From contig CAZLMW010000103.1 of assembly GCA_964560875.1 (NCBI GenBank), forward strand, positions 1-28,396: DNA of 28,396 nucleotides, read 5' to 3'. A model generated the notes under the pieces. It had not been told where the DNA came from. It ran no database searches and saw only the letters and a program-made list of their open reading frames with translations. The DNA is from CAZLMW01 sp964560875. Its GTDB lineage: Bacteria > Myxococcota_A > UBA9042. This document shows, one piece after another, positions 9,706 to 17,532 of the stretch (positions within the stretch are counted from its first letter, which is position 1; each line of letters begins with the position of its first letter). A program made the position numbers and the translations under genes.

Positions 9706-12558
9706 ATGCGAACCATCTTCCGTTCGATATTCTTAGCGGCAGCGGTGGTCATCTTGGCGAGCGGCTGCGCTGACTCCAAGCCAAGCCACGAACACCAGCA
9801 CGTCAACGGGCGATTCGCTGACGACGACCTCCAGTTGAGCGTTCATGAGCTCAGCGACCCGTGCGTCGCGTGGTCGTTCAAGTGGCCTCGCACCGACTTC
9901 AAGGCCGGGTCGTACGGCAACCGGAGCTACCTCAAACCGTCCAACCACCTGGGCGACGACAGCAAACACAAGCACTACGACCCTGTGTACGCCGTGGCAA
10001 GCGGCCGCGTGAAGGTGTCCAAGAAGTACTCGTCGGGCTACGGCAACGTCGTTGTGATCGAGCACAAGTTGCCTGACGGCAGCTACGTCAACTCGATCTA
10101 CGGCCACCTCTGCCGCCACTCCGGCAAGAACATGGTCGCCAACGGCAGCAACGTCCACAAAGGGCAGCTGATCGGCTACATCGGCAATGACAGCGAAAAT
10201 GGCGATGGTGCCGAGCACCTGCACCTGGGCATCCGCAAGGGCAAGTTTGACGGGGTTTATTGCGGCTACACCGGTTCGGGGACCTGCAAGTCCAGCTACT
10301 ACTACAACCCGACGACGTTCATCCAAGAGCGCCTGGGCGGGCTGCGGGTGACCAGCGGGCTGACCTTGACGCCGTCGTCGCCGAGCCCGAGCAGCTCCTT
10401 TACCGTCAAGGCGACGGTCCGCAACGACCTCTTCTACGGCGGCAAGTTCAACTTCCGAACACGCATCAAAAATGGCAGCAAAATCCTGTCCACCAGCAGC
10501 ACCAAGAGTCAGTGGATCGATCCCAAGAAGTCGGCGTCGATCTCGCTGACCAACAAGGCGCCGAGCTCGGGCAGCTACAAAGTTGAGCTCGAGTTCAGCG
10601 TCACCTCGTCTTGCGGGTGGTTTCAGGTGGCGACGTCGGGCGGCACCAACCCCAAGTCCTTTTCGACGGGATCGGGCGGTGGCGGCAAACCGGACCTCGA
10701 TGTCGTGTCGCTCGGCGTCGTCGGCTCCAGCACCGTCGCGGCCGGCAAGAGCATCACCATCAAGTACCAGCGCAAGAACATTGGCACGGGCAGCACCGGC
10801 AGCTTCGAGGACGGCTATTACCTGTCGACCAACTCCACCATCTCCAAGAGCGACACGCTGCTGCACAAGGCCTCGCGGAGCAGCATGAGTCCGGGCAAAC
10901 AGTCCGGGTCGAGCGGCCTGAAGATCGCGATCCCTGCGTCGACGAAAGCCGGCTCCTGGTACCTCGGCTACTGGACCGACCACAACGACAACGTCGCCGA
11001 ATCGTCCGAGTCCAACAACAAGGAGGCGATCAAGATCACGGTCACGTCGGGGTCGTCGTCGCAGTGCAGCGGGACCAAGTGTTGTTCGGGCGGAAAGTAC
11101 GCGTCGAAGGGGACAAAGTGCGGCACCACGGCGGTCAAGAACCAGTACCAGTGCGCCAAGAACGTGCTGCAGCGTCGACGGGCGTATGCGGGCTGCAAGG
11201 GCACCAGCGCGTCGTGTTCGACGTTGAGCAGCTACCTGTATTGGACGGGATGGAGCACGTACGACACCTGCAAGTCGACGGAGATCTGCGATGCCAGTGG
11301 CGCCCAGTGCAAGGCCAAGCAGCCGCCCAAGCAATGTACTTCGGGCGGTTGTTGCAGCAGCGGGAGCTTCGCGGCGAAGGGAACGATCTGTGGGGGCACG
11401 GTCAGCACCGAGTACAAGTGCGACGGCAAGAAGCTGATGACGCGGATGGCCAAGCCCGGGTGTAGTGGGCTGTCAGCGAGCTGTCCCACGGCGTCGACGC
11501 TCTACGTTTGGACCTCGTGGACCATCAAGACGACGTGCACGGGTTTGCAGGCGTGTGACGTTGCTTCGAAGGGGTGCTTGTCGACCGCGCAATGCACCTC
11601 CGGGGCATGTTGTGATGTCGGCGCTGGCTCGTTCGTCGCCAAGGGCAAACAGTGCGGGACCAAGATCCTGGCGACCGAGTACAGCTGCGCCGGTAAGCAG
11701 CTCCGCAAACGTCACGCGTACGCCGGGTGTTCCGGGGCCAAGGCTGATTGCACCGAAGAGGCTGGCTTGCACGTGTGGCGTTCGTGGTCCGGTGAAACCG
11801 ACTGCACGGCCGACCAGGTGTGTGACGCCAAGGCCAAGGCCTGCGTGAAGAAGCCGGCGCCGACCGGGTGCACGAGCGGTGCGTGCTGCAACGTTGGGGC
11901 CGGTGAGCTCAAACCCCAGGGCACCCGTTGCGGTAAGGACGTGATCGAGACCAAGTTCTCGTGCGCCGGTGCCGACGTGCTCAAGCAGGACGGGTTCGCT
12001 GGATGCGACGGCAAGACGACCGGCTGTTCGAGCGCAGAGATCGTTTTCGATCCGCCGTCCGTTCACGCCGCCTGCCCAGGCGGCAAGGCGTGCTCGATCA
12101 AGTCCGACGGGACGTATGAATGCGGCGGCTGCCAGCCGGATTGTGATCTCAAGGTCTGCGGGCCGGACGGTTGCGGCGGTGTCTGCGGGACGTGCACCGG
12201 CTCGGACCTATGCGTGAAGGGCAAGTGCGCGGTATCGGGAGCGTGCGGTAACGGTGTGTGCGAAAAGGACGAAGACGCGACGAGCTGCCCGAGCGACTGC
12301 GCCGTTTCCACCGAAGACGCCGGGGCGACCGACAGCGCTACCGCCACCGACAGCGCTACGGCCGGGCTCGATGGGGGCGGTTTGGGCCAGCCGAATCCCG
12401 GCGTCGGGGTCGCGCCCGTTGGTCGCACGTCGAGCGGCTGCCAGGCCGGGGGATTAGCCGGAAGCGGTGATTCGGCGCCGTTGCTCCTGTTGTTGCTGCT
12501 CGCGGCGACTGTCGGATTGATGCGTCGGCGAACGGCCGTGTGCGGCGAACAGTCGTGA
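9706..12558 (+). CDS. M23 peptidase/CARDB/Cys-module lipoprotein with MYXO-CTERM-like tail
   Basis: Predicted 950-aa surface protein. The signal peptide ends in a textbook lipobox, LASGC (Cys21). Residues about 80-178 form an M23 (LytM) domain with HxxxD (His88/Asp92), a YGHL motif (His134) and HLH (171-173), the usual zinc-ligand and catalytic set. A peptidoglycan endopeptidase role is therefore possible. Residues about 215-335 look Ig-like; about 345-447 match CARDB (DLDVVSLGV, NIGTG, SNNKEA). Four Cys modules start with QCSGTKCC/CTSGACC-like motifs. A CGPDGCGG segment and CGNGVCEKDEDATSCPSDC follow. The C-terminus has SGC, a hydrophobic Leu run and Arg-Arg-Arg, as in MYXO-CTERM tails processed by myxosortase. 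Having both a lipidation site and this tail is unusual. It is divergent from the golvesin-like gene. Confidence 0.88.
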   Translation: MRTIFRSIFLAAAVVILASGCADSKPSHEHQHVNGRFADDDLQLSVHELSDPCVAWSFKWPRTDFKAGSYGNRSYLKPSNHLGDDSKHKHYDPVYAVASGRVKVSKKYSSGYGNVVVIEHKLPDGSYVNSIYGHLCRHSGKNMVANGSNVHKGQLIGYIGNDSENGDGAEHLHLGIRKGKFDGVYCGYTGSGTCKSSYYYNPTTFIQERLGGLRVTSGLTLTPSSPSPSSSFTVKATVRNDLFYGGKFNFRTRIKNGSKILSTSSTKSQWIDPKKSASISLTNKAPSSGSYKVELEFSVTSSCGWFQVATSGGTNPKSFSTGSGGGGKPDLDVVSLGVVGSSTVAAGKSITIKYQRKNIGTGSTGSFEDGYYLSTNSTISKSDTLLHKASRSSMSPGKQSGSSGLKIAIPASTKAGSWYLGYWTDHNDNVAESSESNNKEAIKITVTSGSSSQCSGTKCCSGGKYASKGTKCGTTAVKNQYQCAKNVLQRRRAYAGCKGTSASCSTLSSYLYWTGWSTYDTCKSTEICDASGAQCKAKQPPKQCTSGGCCSSGSFAAKGTICGGTVSTEYKCDGKKLMTRMAKPGCSGLSASCPTASTLYVWTSWTIKTTCTGLQACDVASKGCLSTAQCTSGACCDVGAGSFVAKGKQCGTKILATEYSCAGKQLRKRHAYAGCSGAKADCTEEAGLHVWRSWSGETDCTADQVCDAKAKACVKKPAPTGCTSGACCNVGAGELKPQGTRCGKDVIETKFSCAGADVLKQDGFAGCDGKTTGCSSAEIVFDPPSVHAACPGGKACSIKSDGTYECGGCQPDCDLKVCGPDGCGGVCGTCTGSDLCVKGKCAVSGACGNGVCEKDEDATSCPSDCAVSTEDAGATDSATATDSATAGLDGGGLGQPNPGVGVAPVGRTSSGCQAGGLAGSGDSAPLLLLLLLAATVGLMRRRTAVCGEQS
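11065..12130 (+). repeat. Four Cys modules of about 258-276 bp
   Basis: The first Cys codon of each module is at 11065, 11335, 11593 and 11869. Each module runs CxxGxCC, KGxxCG, a basic RRRAYAGC or RKRHAYAGC segment, SCS/DC, a VWxSWS-like aromatic strand, CD and C. The aromatic strand is lost in the fourth copy. I do not recognise the module as a named domain. Confidence 0.75.
12439..12555 (+). other. MYXO-CTERM-like C-terminal sorting signal
   Basis: The last 39 codons of the M23 gene encode Cys912, a short Gly/Ala/Ser spacer, a hydrophobic stretch (PLLLLLLLAATVGLM) and RRR. This is the Cys - transmembrane helix - Arg cluster plan of MYXO-CTERM tails. In known systems the tail is cut at the Cys by a rhomboid-like or CPBP-family myxosortase. 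No such enzyme is encoded here. Confidence 0.7.
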
Positions 12559-12598
12559 CACCGTGACCTGAGACGGGTCCGAGGCGGATGTCACGGTG
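12559..12598 (+). terminator. Hairpin directly after the M23 stop codon
   Basis: CACCGTGAC (12559-12567) pairs perfectly with GTCACGGTG (12590-12598) across a 22-nt loop, immediately after the TGA at 12556-12558. There is no T-run after it, so it is not a classical intrinsic terminator. It could act in mRNA 3' protection or Rho-dependent termination. The rest of 12599-12774 contains an AT-rich TATATT at 12636-12641 but no convincing -35. Confidence 0.35.
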
Positions 12599-12763
12599 CC
12601 ACAGGTTTACGCCGGTGGAAGCGTCCTCGCGAAGGTATATTAGAGAGTGATTTCAGAGGTTTGGTGTCATCGTTTCGATGCGCCAGCGCAGCGGCATGGC
12701 TGTTGCAATCTCCCAGGTCTGCAACGTGCCGGTGCGCCAGGCGTCCCGGCCCCACAGTGGACC

Positions 12764-12769
12764 AGGGAG
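12764..12769 (+). promoter_or_regulatory. Shine-Dalgarno AGGGAG of the vWA gene
   Basis: AGGGAG is 5 nt upstream of ATG 12775. It favours this start over the in-frame ATG at 12820, which would give a shorter signal peptide but has no good ribosome site. Confidence 0.6.
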
Positions 12770-12774
12770 CTGTC

Positions 12775-15700
12775 ATGAACCGCCGAGACCCCACATGGAC
12801 CTGTTTTCAGCCTGCCGTGATGCGCGTTGTCGCCGTCATCGCGATGTCGTGGCTTGGCGCCCTCGGTTGTAGCGGCGATCCAGACCGCGTCGACCCGAAG
12901 ACGTGTGAGGCCGGGAGTCGCCTTTGTCGTTGCACCGAAATTGGCACCTGCGACGCGGGTCTGAAGTGCGTCAACGGCGGCTGCGTCACCGATACAAGCG
13001 CGTCGTCGAGCGGCGGTAGCTCGGGCGGATCGAGCTCGTCCGGCGCCTCATCGGGCGGTTCATCGGGCGGTTCAAGCGGTGGCTCCACGACGCCGCTGTG
13101 CGTCAAGACCGCGCCGGTCGCCAGCGCGATCGATGAGACCACTGGCGCTGTCACGGTCCTGGCCCGCGTGGCCGACTGCAGCGGGCCACCTGTCGCCGAC
13201 CTCAAAGCTGACGACTTCGTGCTCAAGGAAGACGGTGCCGCATTGTCCGTCGAGTCCGGCGGCTTTGAAGTGCTGCCTCACACCACTGCGGTCCACCACT
13301 ACGTCACGCTCGTTGTCGATCTAAGCGCATCGACCTGGCCCAAGGTGGATTCCATTATCGCCGCGGCCGAGGCGCTCGTCGCAGAGCTACGAACAGATCC
13401 CAGCATGGTCGTGAAGGTCGGCGTGTTGCCTTTTGCCGGCGACGCCAAGCCGAAGATGACCGTTGAGCACACCCTCGACACCGCCAAGGTCGACGCGGCG
13501 ATCAAGGGTTTGAAGACGTTCACGGCGACCAACAAGCAAGCCACCAACCTACACGGCGCGCTCGCCCTCGCGGCGAAAAGCTCAAGCTCCTCGGCCAAGA
13601 CGATCCGTGACTTCAACTACGGCGGCGGCTTCACGACCGAGACCTTTGTCGTCTTCACCGACGGGCGCGACACCGCCGGGTTTGGCGGCGAGCTGCCCGA
13701 GTCCGACGTGTATGTGATCGGTCTCAAGAGCCCGGACTACGACAAGGACGCGCTCGACAAGCTGGCCAGCGGTGGCCTCGTGACTGTCGACGACGAGGCG
13801 GGATTGGAAAAAGCGTTCAAAGACCTCGGCGCCGCACTGACCAAGCGCAACGGCACGGGCTTGTACCGTCTTGCGTACTGTTCGCCTGCCCTCAGCGGCT
13901 CGCATTCCATCGAGATCCACGTCGCGGGCGCCAAGACCAACAACGCTACGGCGCTGAGCTACGAGGCCAATGGCAAAGCCGGCCAGTGCAAGCTCTCGGG
14001 CCTCGCCAAGTTGTGTGCGGATAAGGACTGCGGAGGGTTCGCATGCGGACTCTGCAACGAGAGCCACTCGCGATGCGACAGGGCCTCGCTGCGCTGCGTC
14101 AACGAGTGTTTCGCCAAGGACAAGTGCGATGGCGAAACCATCACGAACTGGAAGGGCTACGAACAGACGTGCGGAGTTACCGACGCTGACAAGAAGTGCG
14201 GCGACGGCTGCTCGGACACGCGCTACGACAGCGCAAACTGCGGTGGGTGCGGCACCGCCTGTTCGGCGTGGGGTTACTGCGACCGGGTGAGCGGCAAGTC
14301 CACGTGCGCGTGCCTGGATGGTGCCTCACCGAGCAACGGCGCCTGCGGGGGCATCGGGAAGATGAAACCCGGGGTCTTCCTGCACGGCGTGAACGCCAAC
14401 GCCAAGTGGAGTTGGTCCGACGAGCGGGGCGTGGGCTGCGTGCTGGGCAAGTACGGCCGAGCGCGCTGCTGGCGGGCGGACGGCACGCTCACCAAGCGAC
14501 CGTATTTCTCGACCGTCCTCGGAGACGGTCTGCTCGCCCTGGACACCCGCGCGTACAAGCAGCCCGGCACCAACTCGTTCTCGCTGGACGCATGCGCGCT
14601 GACCGCATCCGGCAATGCCCGCTGCATCCGCGGTCGCAACCCCGTCAAGACTCCGTCCGGGCCGTTCCTCAAGGTCGCGCAGGACGAGGTCTGGGCATGT
14701 GGCCTGCGCCTGGACAAGACGTTGAGCTGCTGGCCGATGACCAAGAAGCCCGGGTGGTGGACATGGGCTCATAAGACCGGGCCGTTCCAGGACTTCGATG
14801 TCGGATCGCGACACATCTGCGGGATCGAGGAGACCGGCGGGCTCACCTGCTGGGGACACAACAACTCCGGCAGCACCAACCCGCCCAAAGGCCTGTTCAA
14901 TCGTGTGTACCTGCAGGGAGAGCGCTCCTGTGCCATTGATGCCGCCGGCAAAGTTCACTGCTGGGGAAGCGGCGCCGAAAAAGCACCCGACGGCTCGTTC
15001 AAGGCGCTCGCGATGTCCCGCTTCGGCGGCCTCTACGCCGGGTTGCAGACCAACGGTAAGGTCAAGCTGTGGGGAAAGAAGTTCACGTACAAGTCCCAGC
15101 CTTGGGAGTACGACACCTTCGTCGCCGTCGCGATCGAGCCGGGGCAGTTCTGTGGGCTCACCGACGTCGGCGGCTTGCGCTGCTGGGACATCTCGCACAA
15201 CCAAAATGGCCTGAGTGTGCCCCTTGAGTTGAAGCACTCGTGGCTCGACGGCGCGGGATCGGGCAGCTCCAGCGGTTCAGGTAGCTCCAGCGGTTCAGGT
15301 AGCTCGAGCGGCTCGGGGAGTTCGAGCGGTTCGGGGAGTTCAAGCGGATCCGGGTCGTCGAGTGGCGGCCAGAAGGTGTGCACGCCCAAAGAGGTGACAT
15401 GCGACTCCGCGACGGGGATGAAGAAGTGCCATGACGACGGCAGCGGCTGGGCGTTTTACGCCCCTTGTCCCGCCGGATGGACCTGCGAAAAGGACAGCTG
15501 CAAGGCCAAGGAGCCGTGTGGCGGCAGTTGCCCTTCGGGACAGATTTGTGACGCCTTCGCCAACGGTAGCAAGGGAAAATGCGTCAGCCCGACCTGCAAG
15601 CTGCCGACGATGTGGTCCGCGCAGTTGCAGGTGATGACCAAGTTAAAACTGGAATCCACGGCAACGGGAGCCTGCGATCTCGACAATGATGGCAAGCCTG

Positions 15701-16599
15701 ACAACTCCTTGGGGAAGACAGCGGGCGCAGGCTTGTCGGACATCGCCCTTCAGATTCAGGACGGCTCGATCGGCGTGCTGCTCGAGGCCAAGACGTGGGG
15801 CACGTCCAACACCTTCAAGATGTATGTCCTCCGCGGTGTCGCAGACCCCAAGCATTACGACGCCGCCGGCAAGTTGACCTGTTCGGTTGCGGCGGGCACG
15901 TGTTCGTACCGACTCCACGCCAACAACTACGACTCCATGGCGACGAGCGGAACGTGCCAAGCTCTGCCGCTGATCAGCTTCAACACGGTGAAATCGGGCA
16001 AATTGGACGGTCTGGGAACCAATGCGTTCTGGATTCGATTGCCATTCAACCCGATGTTTCCGGGCTACGACATCCGCTGGGCGGTGGCGGGTGCGATGGA
16101 GCCGCCGGGGGGCAAGATCGGCGCCTTCGTCGCCCGAACCGACAGCTCGGGGGCCGTGATGTGGAAGCGTGTATTGTCTGCCGGCCCGTCGCAGCGATTC
16201 TTCGCCCTGGCACCGTCCGGCGACGGACTCATCGTTGTCGGCCGGCGGCAATTCAAGGGCCAGAAAACCCACGCCTGGTTGGCCAGGTTGACGGCGGCCG
16301 GCGGCGTGACCTACGCGCGTCCGGTGCTGGACAAAGCCGTCGCATACGGTGTCGCAATCGCTCCTGACGGATTCTTGTATGCGGTTGGGACCTCGTCTCC
16401 CAGCGCCGAGGAGCCGCACCCGCAGAGCCGGGCCTGGGCAGCGCGTTTGGACCCCTGGGGCAACCTGGACTGCGTGTCGTCCTGCGCGCTGGCCCAACTC
16501 TCAGCGTGTGACGACGGCAAACCCTGCACATCGGGTATCTGTCAGCCAAAGACCGGCACGTGCCAGCAGGTGCCCGTCGGCGGGTGCGTCGCCCCGTAG
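12775..16599 (+). CDS. vWA/RCC1-like/Cys-rich multidomain lipoprotein
   Basis: Predicted exported protein of 1274 aa. A signal peptide ends LGALGC (Cys32). A small Cys segment and a Gly/Ser linker lead to a von Willebrand A domain (about 135-395) with the MIDAS residues DLSAS (Asp182), a Thr in ATNLHG and TDGRD (Asp296), so it likely binds a divalent cation and a protein ligand. A Cys-rich stretch follows (about 400-530). Then come RCC1-like repeats (about 535-775) with alternating ACGL-SCW, HICGI-TCWG and SCAI-HCWG motifs. A (GSGSSS)6 linker (15256-15363) joins a second half: a Cys segment, a domain containing DLDNDGKPDN (possible Ca2+ loop), a propeller-like stretch and a closing Cys cluster. 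No enzyme motif seen. A role in surface adhesion or recognition is inferred. Confidence 0.88.
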   Translation: MNRRDPTWTCFQPAVMRVVAVIAMSWLGALGCSGDPDRVDPKTCEAGSRLCRCTEIGTCDAGLKCVNGGCVTDTSASSSGGSSGGSSSSGASSGGSSGGSSGGSTTPLCVKTAPVASAIDETTGAVTVLARVADCSGPPVADLKADDFVLKEDGAALSVESGGFEVLPHTTAVHHYVTLVVDLSASTWPKVDSIIAAAEALVAELRTDPSMVVKVGVLPFAGDAKPKMTVEHTLDTAKVDAAIKGLKTFTATNKQATNLHGALALAAKSSSSSAKTIRDFNYGGGFTTETFVVFTDGRDTAGFGGELPESDVYVIGLKSPDYDKDALDKLASGGLVTVDDEAGLEKAFKDLGAALTKRNGTGLYRLAYCSPALSGSHSIEIHVAGAKTNNATALSYEANGKAGQCKLSGLAKLCADKDCGGFACGLCNESHSRCDRASLRCVNECFAKDKCDGETITNWKGYEQTCGVTDADKKCGDGCSDTRYDSANCGGCGTACSAWGYCDRVSGKSTCACLDGASPSNGACGGIGKMKPGVFLHGVNANAKWSWSDERGVGCVLGKYGRARCWRADGTLTKRPYFSTVLGDGLLALDTRAYKQPGTNSFSLDACALTASGNARCIRGRNPVKTPSGPFLKVAQDEVWACGLRLDKTLSCWPMTKKPGWWTWAHKTGPFQDFDVGSRHICGIEETGGLTCWGHNNSGSTNPPKGLFNRVYLQGERSCAIDAAGKVHCWGSGAEKAPDGSFKALAMSRFGGLYAGLQTNGKVKLWGKKFTYKSQPWEYDTFVAVAIEPGQFCGLTDVGGLRCWDISHNQNGLSVPLELKHSWLDGAGSGSSSGSGSSSGSGSSSGSGSSSGSGSSSGSGSSSGGQKVCTPKEVTCDSATGMKKCHDDGSGWAFYAPCPAGWTCEKDSCKAKEPCGGSCPSGQICDAFANGSKGKCVSPTCKLPTMWSAQLQVMTKLKLESTATGACDLDNDGKPDNSLGKTAGAGLSDIALQIQDGSIGVLLEAKTWGTSNTFKMYVLRGVADPKHYDAAGKLTCSVAAGTCSYRLHANNYDSMATSGTCQALPLISFNTVKSGKLDGLGTNAFWIRLPFNPMFPGYDIRWAVAGAMEPPGGKIGAFVARTDSSGAVMWKRVLSAGPSQRFFALAPSGDGLIVVGRRQFKGQKTHAWLARLTAAGGVTYARPVLDKAVAYGVAIAPDGFLYAVGTSSPSAEEPHPQSRAWAARLDPWGNLDCVSSCALAQLSACDDGKPCTSGICQPKTGTCQQVPVGGCVAP
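15256..15363 (+). repeat. Six 18-bp GSGSSS linker units
   Basis: Six in-frame 18-bp units encode GSGSSS. Wobble positions differ between the early copies (TCC AGC) and late copies (TCG AGC). The array forms a flexible spacer between the RCC1-like region and the second half of the protein. Repeat number could change by slippage without shifting the frame. Confidence 0.85.
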
Positions 16600-16612
16600 C
16601 AGCATCGCTTCG

Positions 16613-17530
16613 TCAGAACACGAAGTGGACCCGCCATCGCGGCCCATCCAGCCAGCCGGGCGATAGTCGCCAAGTCGCGCGCTCGCTTTGGGTCCGCCGA
16701 TCGGAACCGATCACCAGCAGCGAACCGGCGACCGCCCCGGCCGACGCCGCGACCAGCGCCCAGCCGCCGATGACACGCGCGTTGATGCTGTCCTGGCGCC
16801 GCGTCGCCTCCTGGTGCGACACGCCGACGATCTTGCCATCGACGCGTGTGGCGTTGGCGGCGTCGAGGTCCGCTTGGTCGGCGAAAGCCCACGTCAACAA
16901 CCCGACCGCGGACAGCCCCGCGACGACCGAGCCGATTCGAAGTGACGTCGCAAGAGGGCTTGGCTCTGCGCGCGGGGAGGGCGGGACGTTGGCGATGCCG
17001 CTGTTGGTAAGGCCATCCGTGGTGGCGGTGGTCGACGACGGCGGGTCAGCGACGCTGGCGCTGTGGCGTGCCCGGCGAATATTGCGCCGCTGCTGTTCGA
17101 GTTCAGCAAGGCGGCCCAGGGTCTTGGCATGGTAGCGACTGGACGGTGCGGTCTTTCGCAACACGGTGAGGTAGAGCGCGCGTGCAGCAGCGAGATCGCC
17201 GGCCAGGTGTTCGGCCCTCGCCGCTCCATACAAACAGCGCGGCTGGCGGGGATCGGCGGCAAATGCGCGTCGGTAGTCGGCGGCCGCCCGCTTGTAGCGG
17301 CCCGCGTTGAAGTGCGCCACGGCGCTGTCGAGGTGGACGTCGACGGTGCGCGTCCGTGATTGGGAACCGGCGGCCTTTGGCGCTGATGTGGACTGCGCCG
17401 ACGAGGTTTTCGGCGCTATCACGATGAGCGCGACGACCACCACCATCGCGACCAAGTTGCACACCGCGACCGGCGACGTGCAGACGCGTGACAAGCGCCT
17501 TCGCAGGCAAAGCCATTCGTGACGGGTCAC
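16613..17530 (-). CDS. TPR-containing exported membrane protein, partner of the kinase
   Basis: 305-aa protein. Start GTG 17530 is 2 nt after the kinase stop and has GGAG five nt upstream. An internal ATG at residue 29 is the alternative but lacks a ribosome site. An N-terminal helix (about 25-42, AVCNLVAMVVVVALIVI) ends in SSAQ, a possible signal-peptidase site. Residues about 60-135 carry two or three TPR-like helical pairs (AVAHFNAGRYKRAAADYRRA, CLYGAARAEHLAGDLAAAR). The tail has two hydrophobic segments (about 198-215 and 252-272) separated by a short charged loop. It is likely an inner-membrane protein with a periplasmic TPR domain. Kinase-TPR pairs are common in myxobacteria, and complex formation with or phosphorylation by the kinase is inference. 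Confidence 0.8.
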   Translation of the reverse strand: MTRHEWLCLRRRLSRVCTSPVAVCNLVAMVVVVALIVIAPKTSSAQSTSAPKAAGSQSRTRTVDVHLDSAVAHFNAGRYKRAAADYRRAFAADPRQPRCLYGAARAEHLAGDLAAARALYLTVLRKTAPSSRYHAKTLGRLAELEQQRRNIRRARHSASVADPPSSTTATTDGLTNSGIANVPPSPRAEPSPLATSLRIGSVVAGLSAVGLLTWAFADQADLDAANATRVDGKIVGVSHQEATRRQDSINARVIGGWALVAASAGAVAGSLLVIGSDRRTQSERATWRLSPGWLDGPRWRVHFVF

Positions 17531-17532
17531 GG

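Noticed and set aside
9733..11334. Minus-strand open frame opposite the M23 gene
   Set aside because: The plus strand carries clear M23 and CARDB motifs; the opposite frame is Arg/Ala-rich with no motif.
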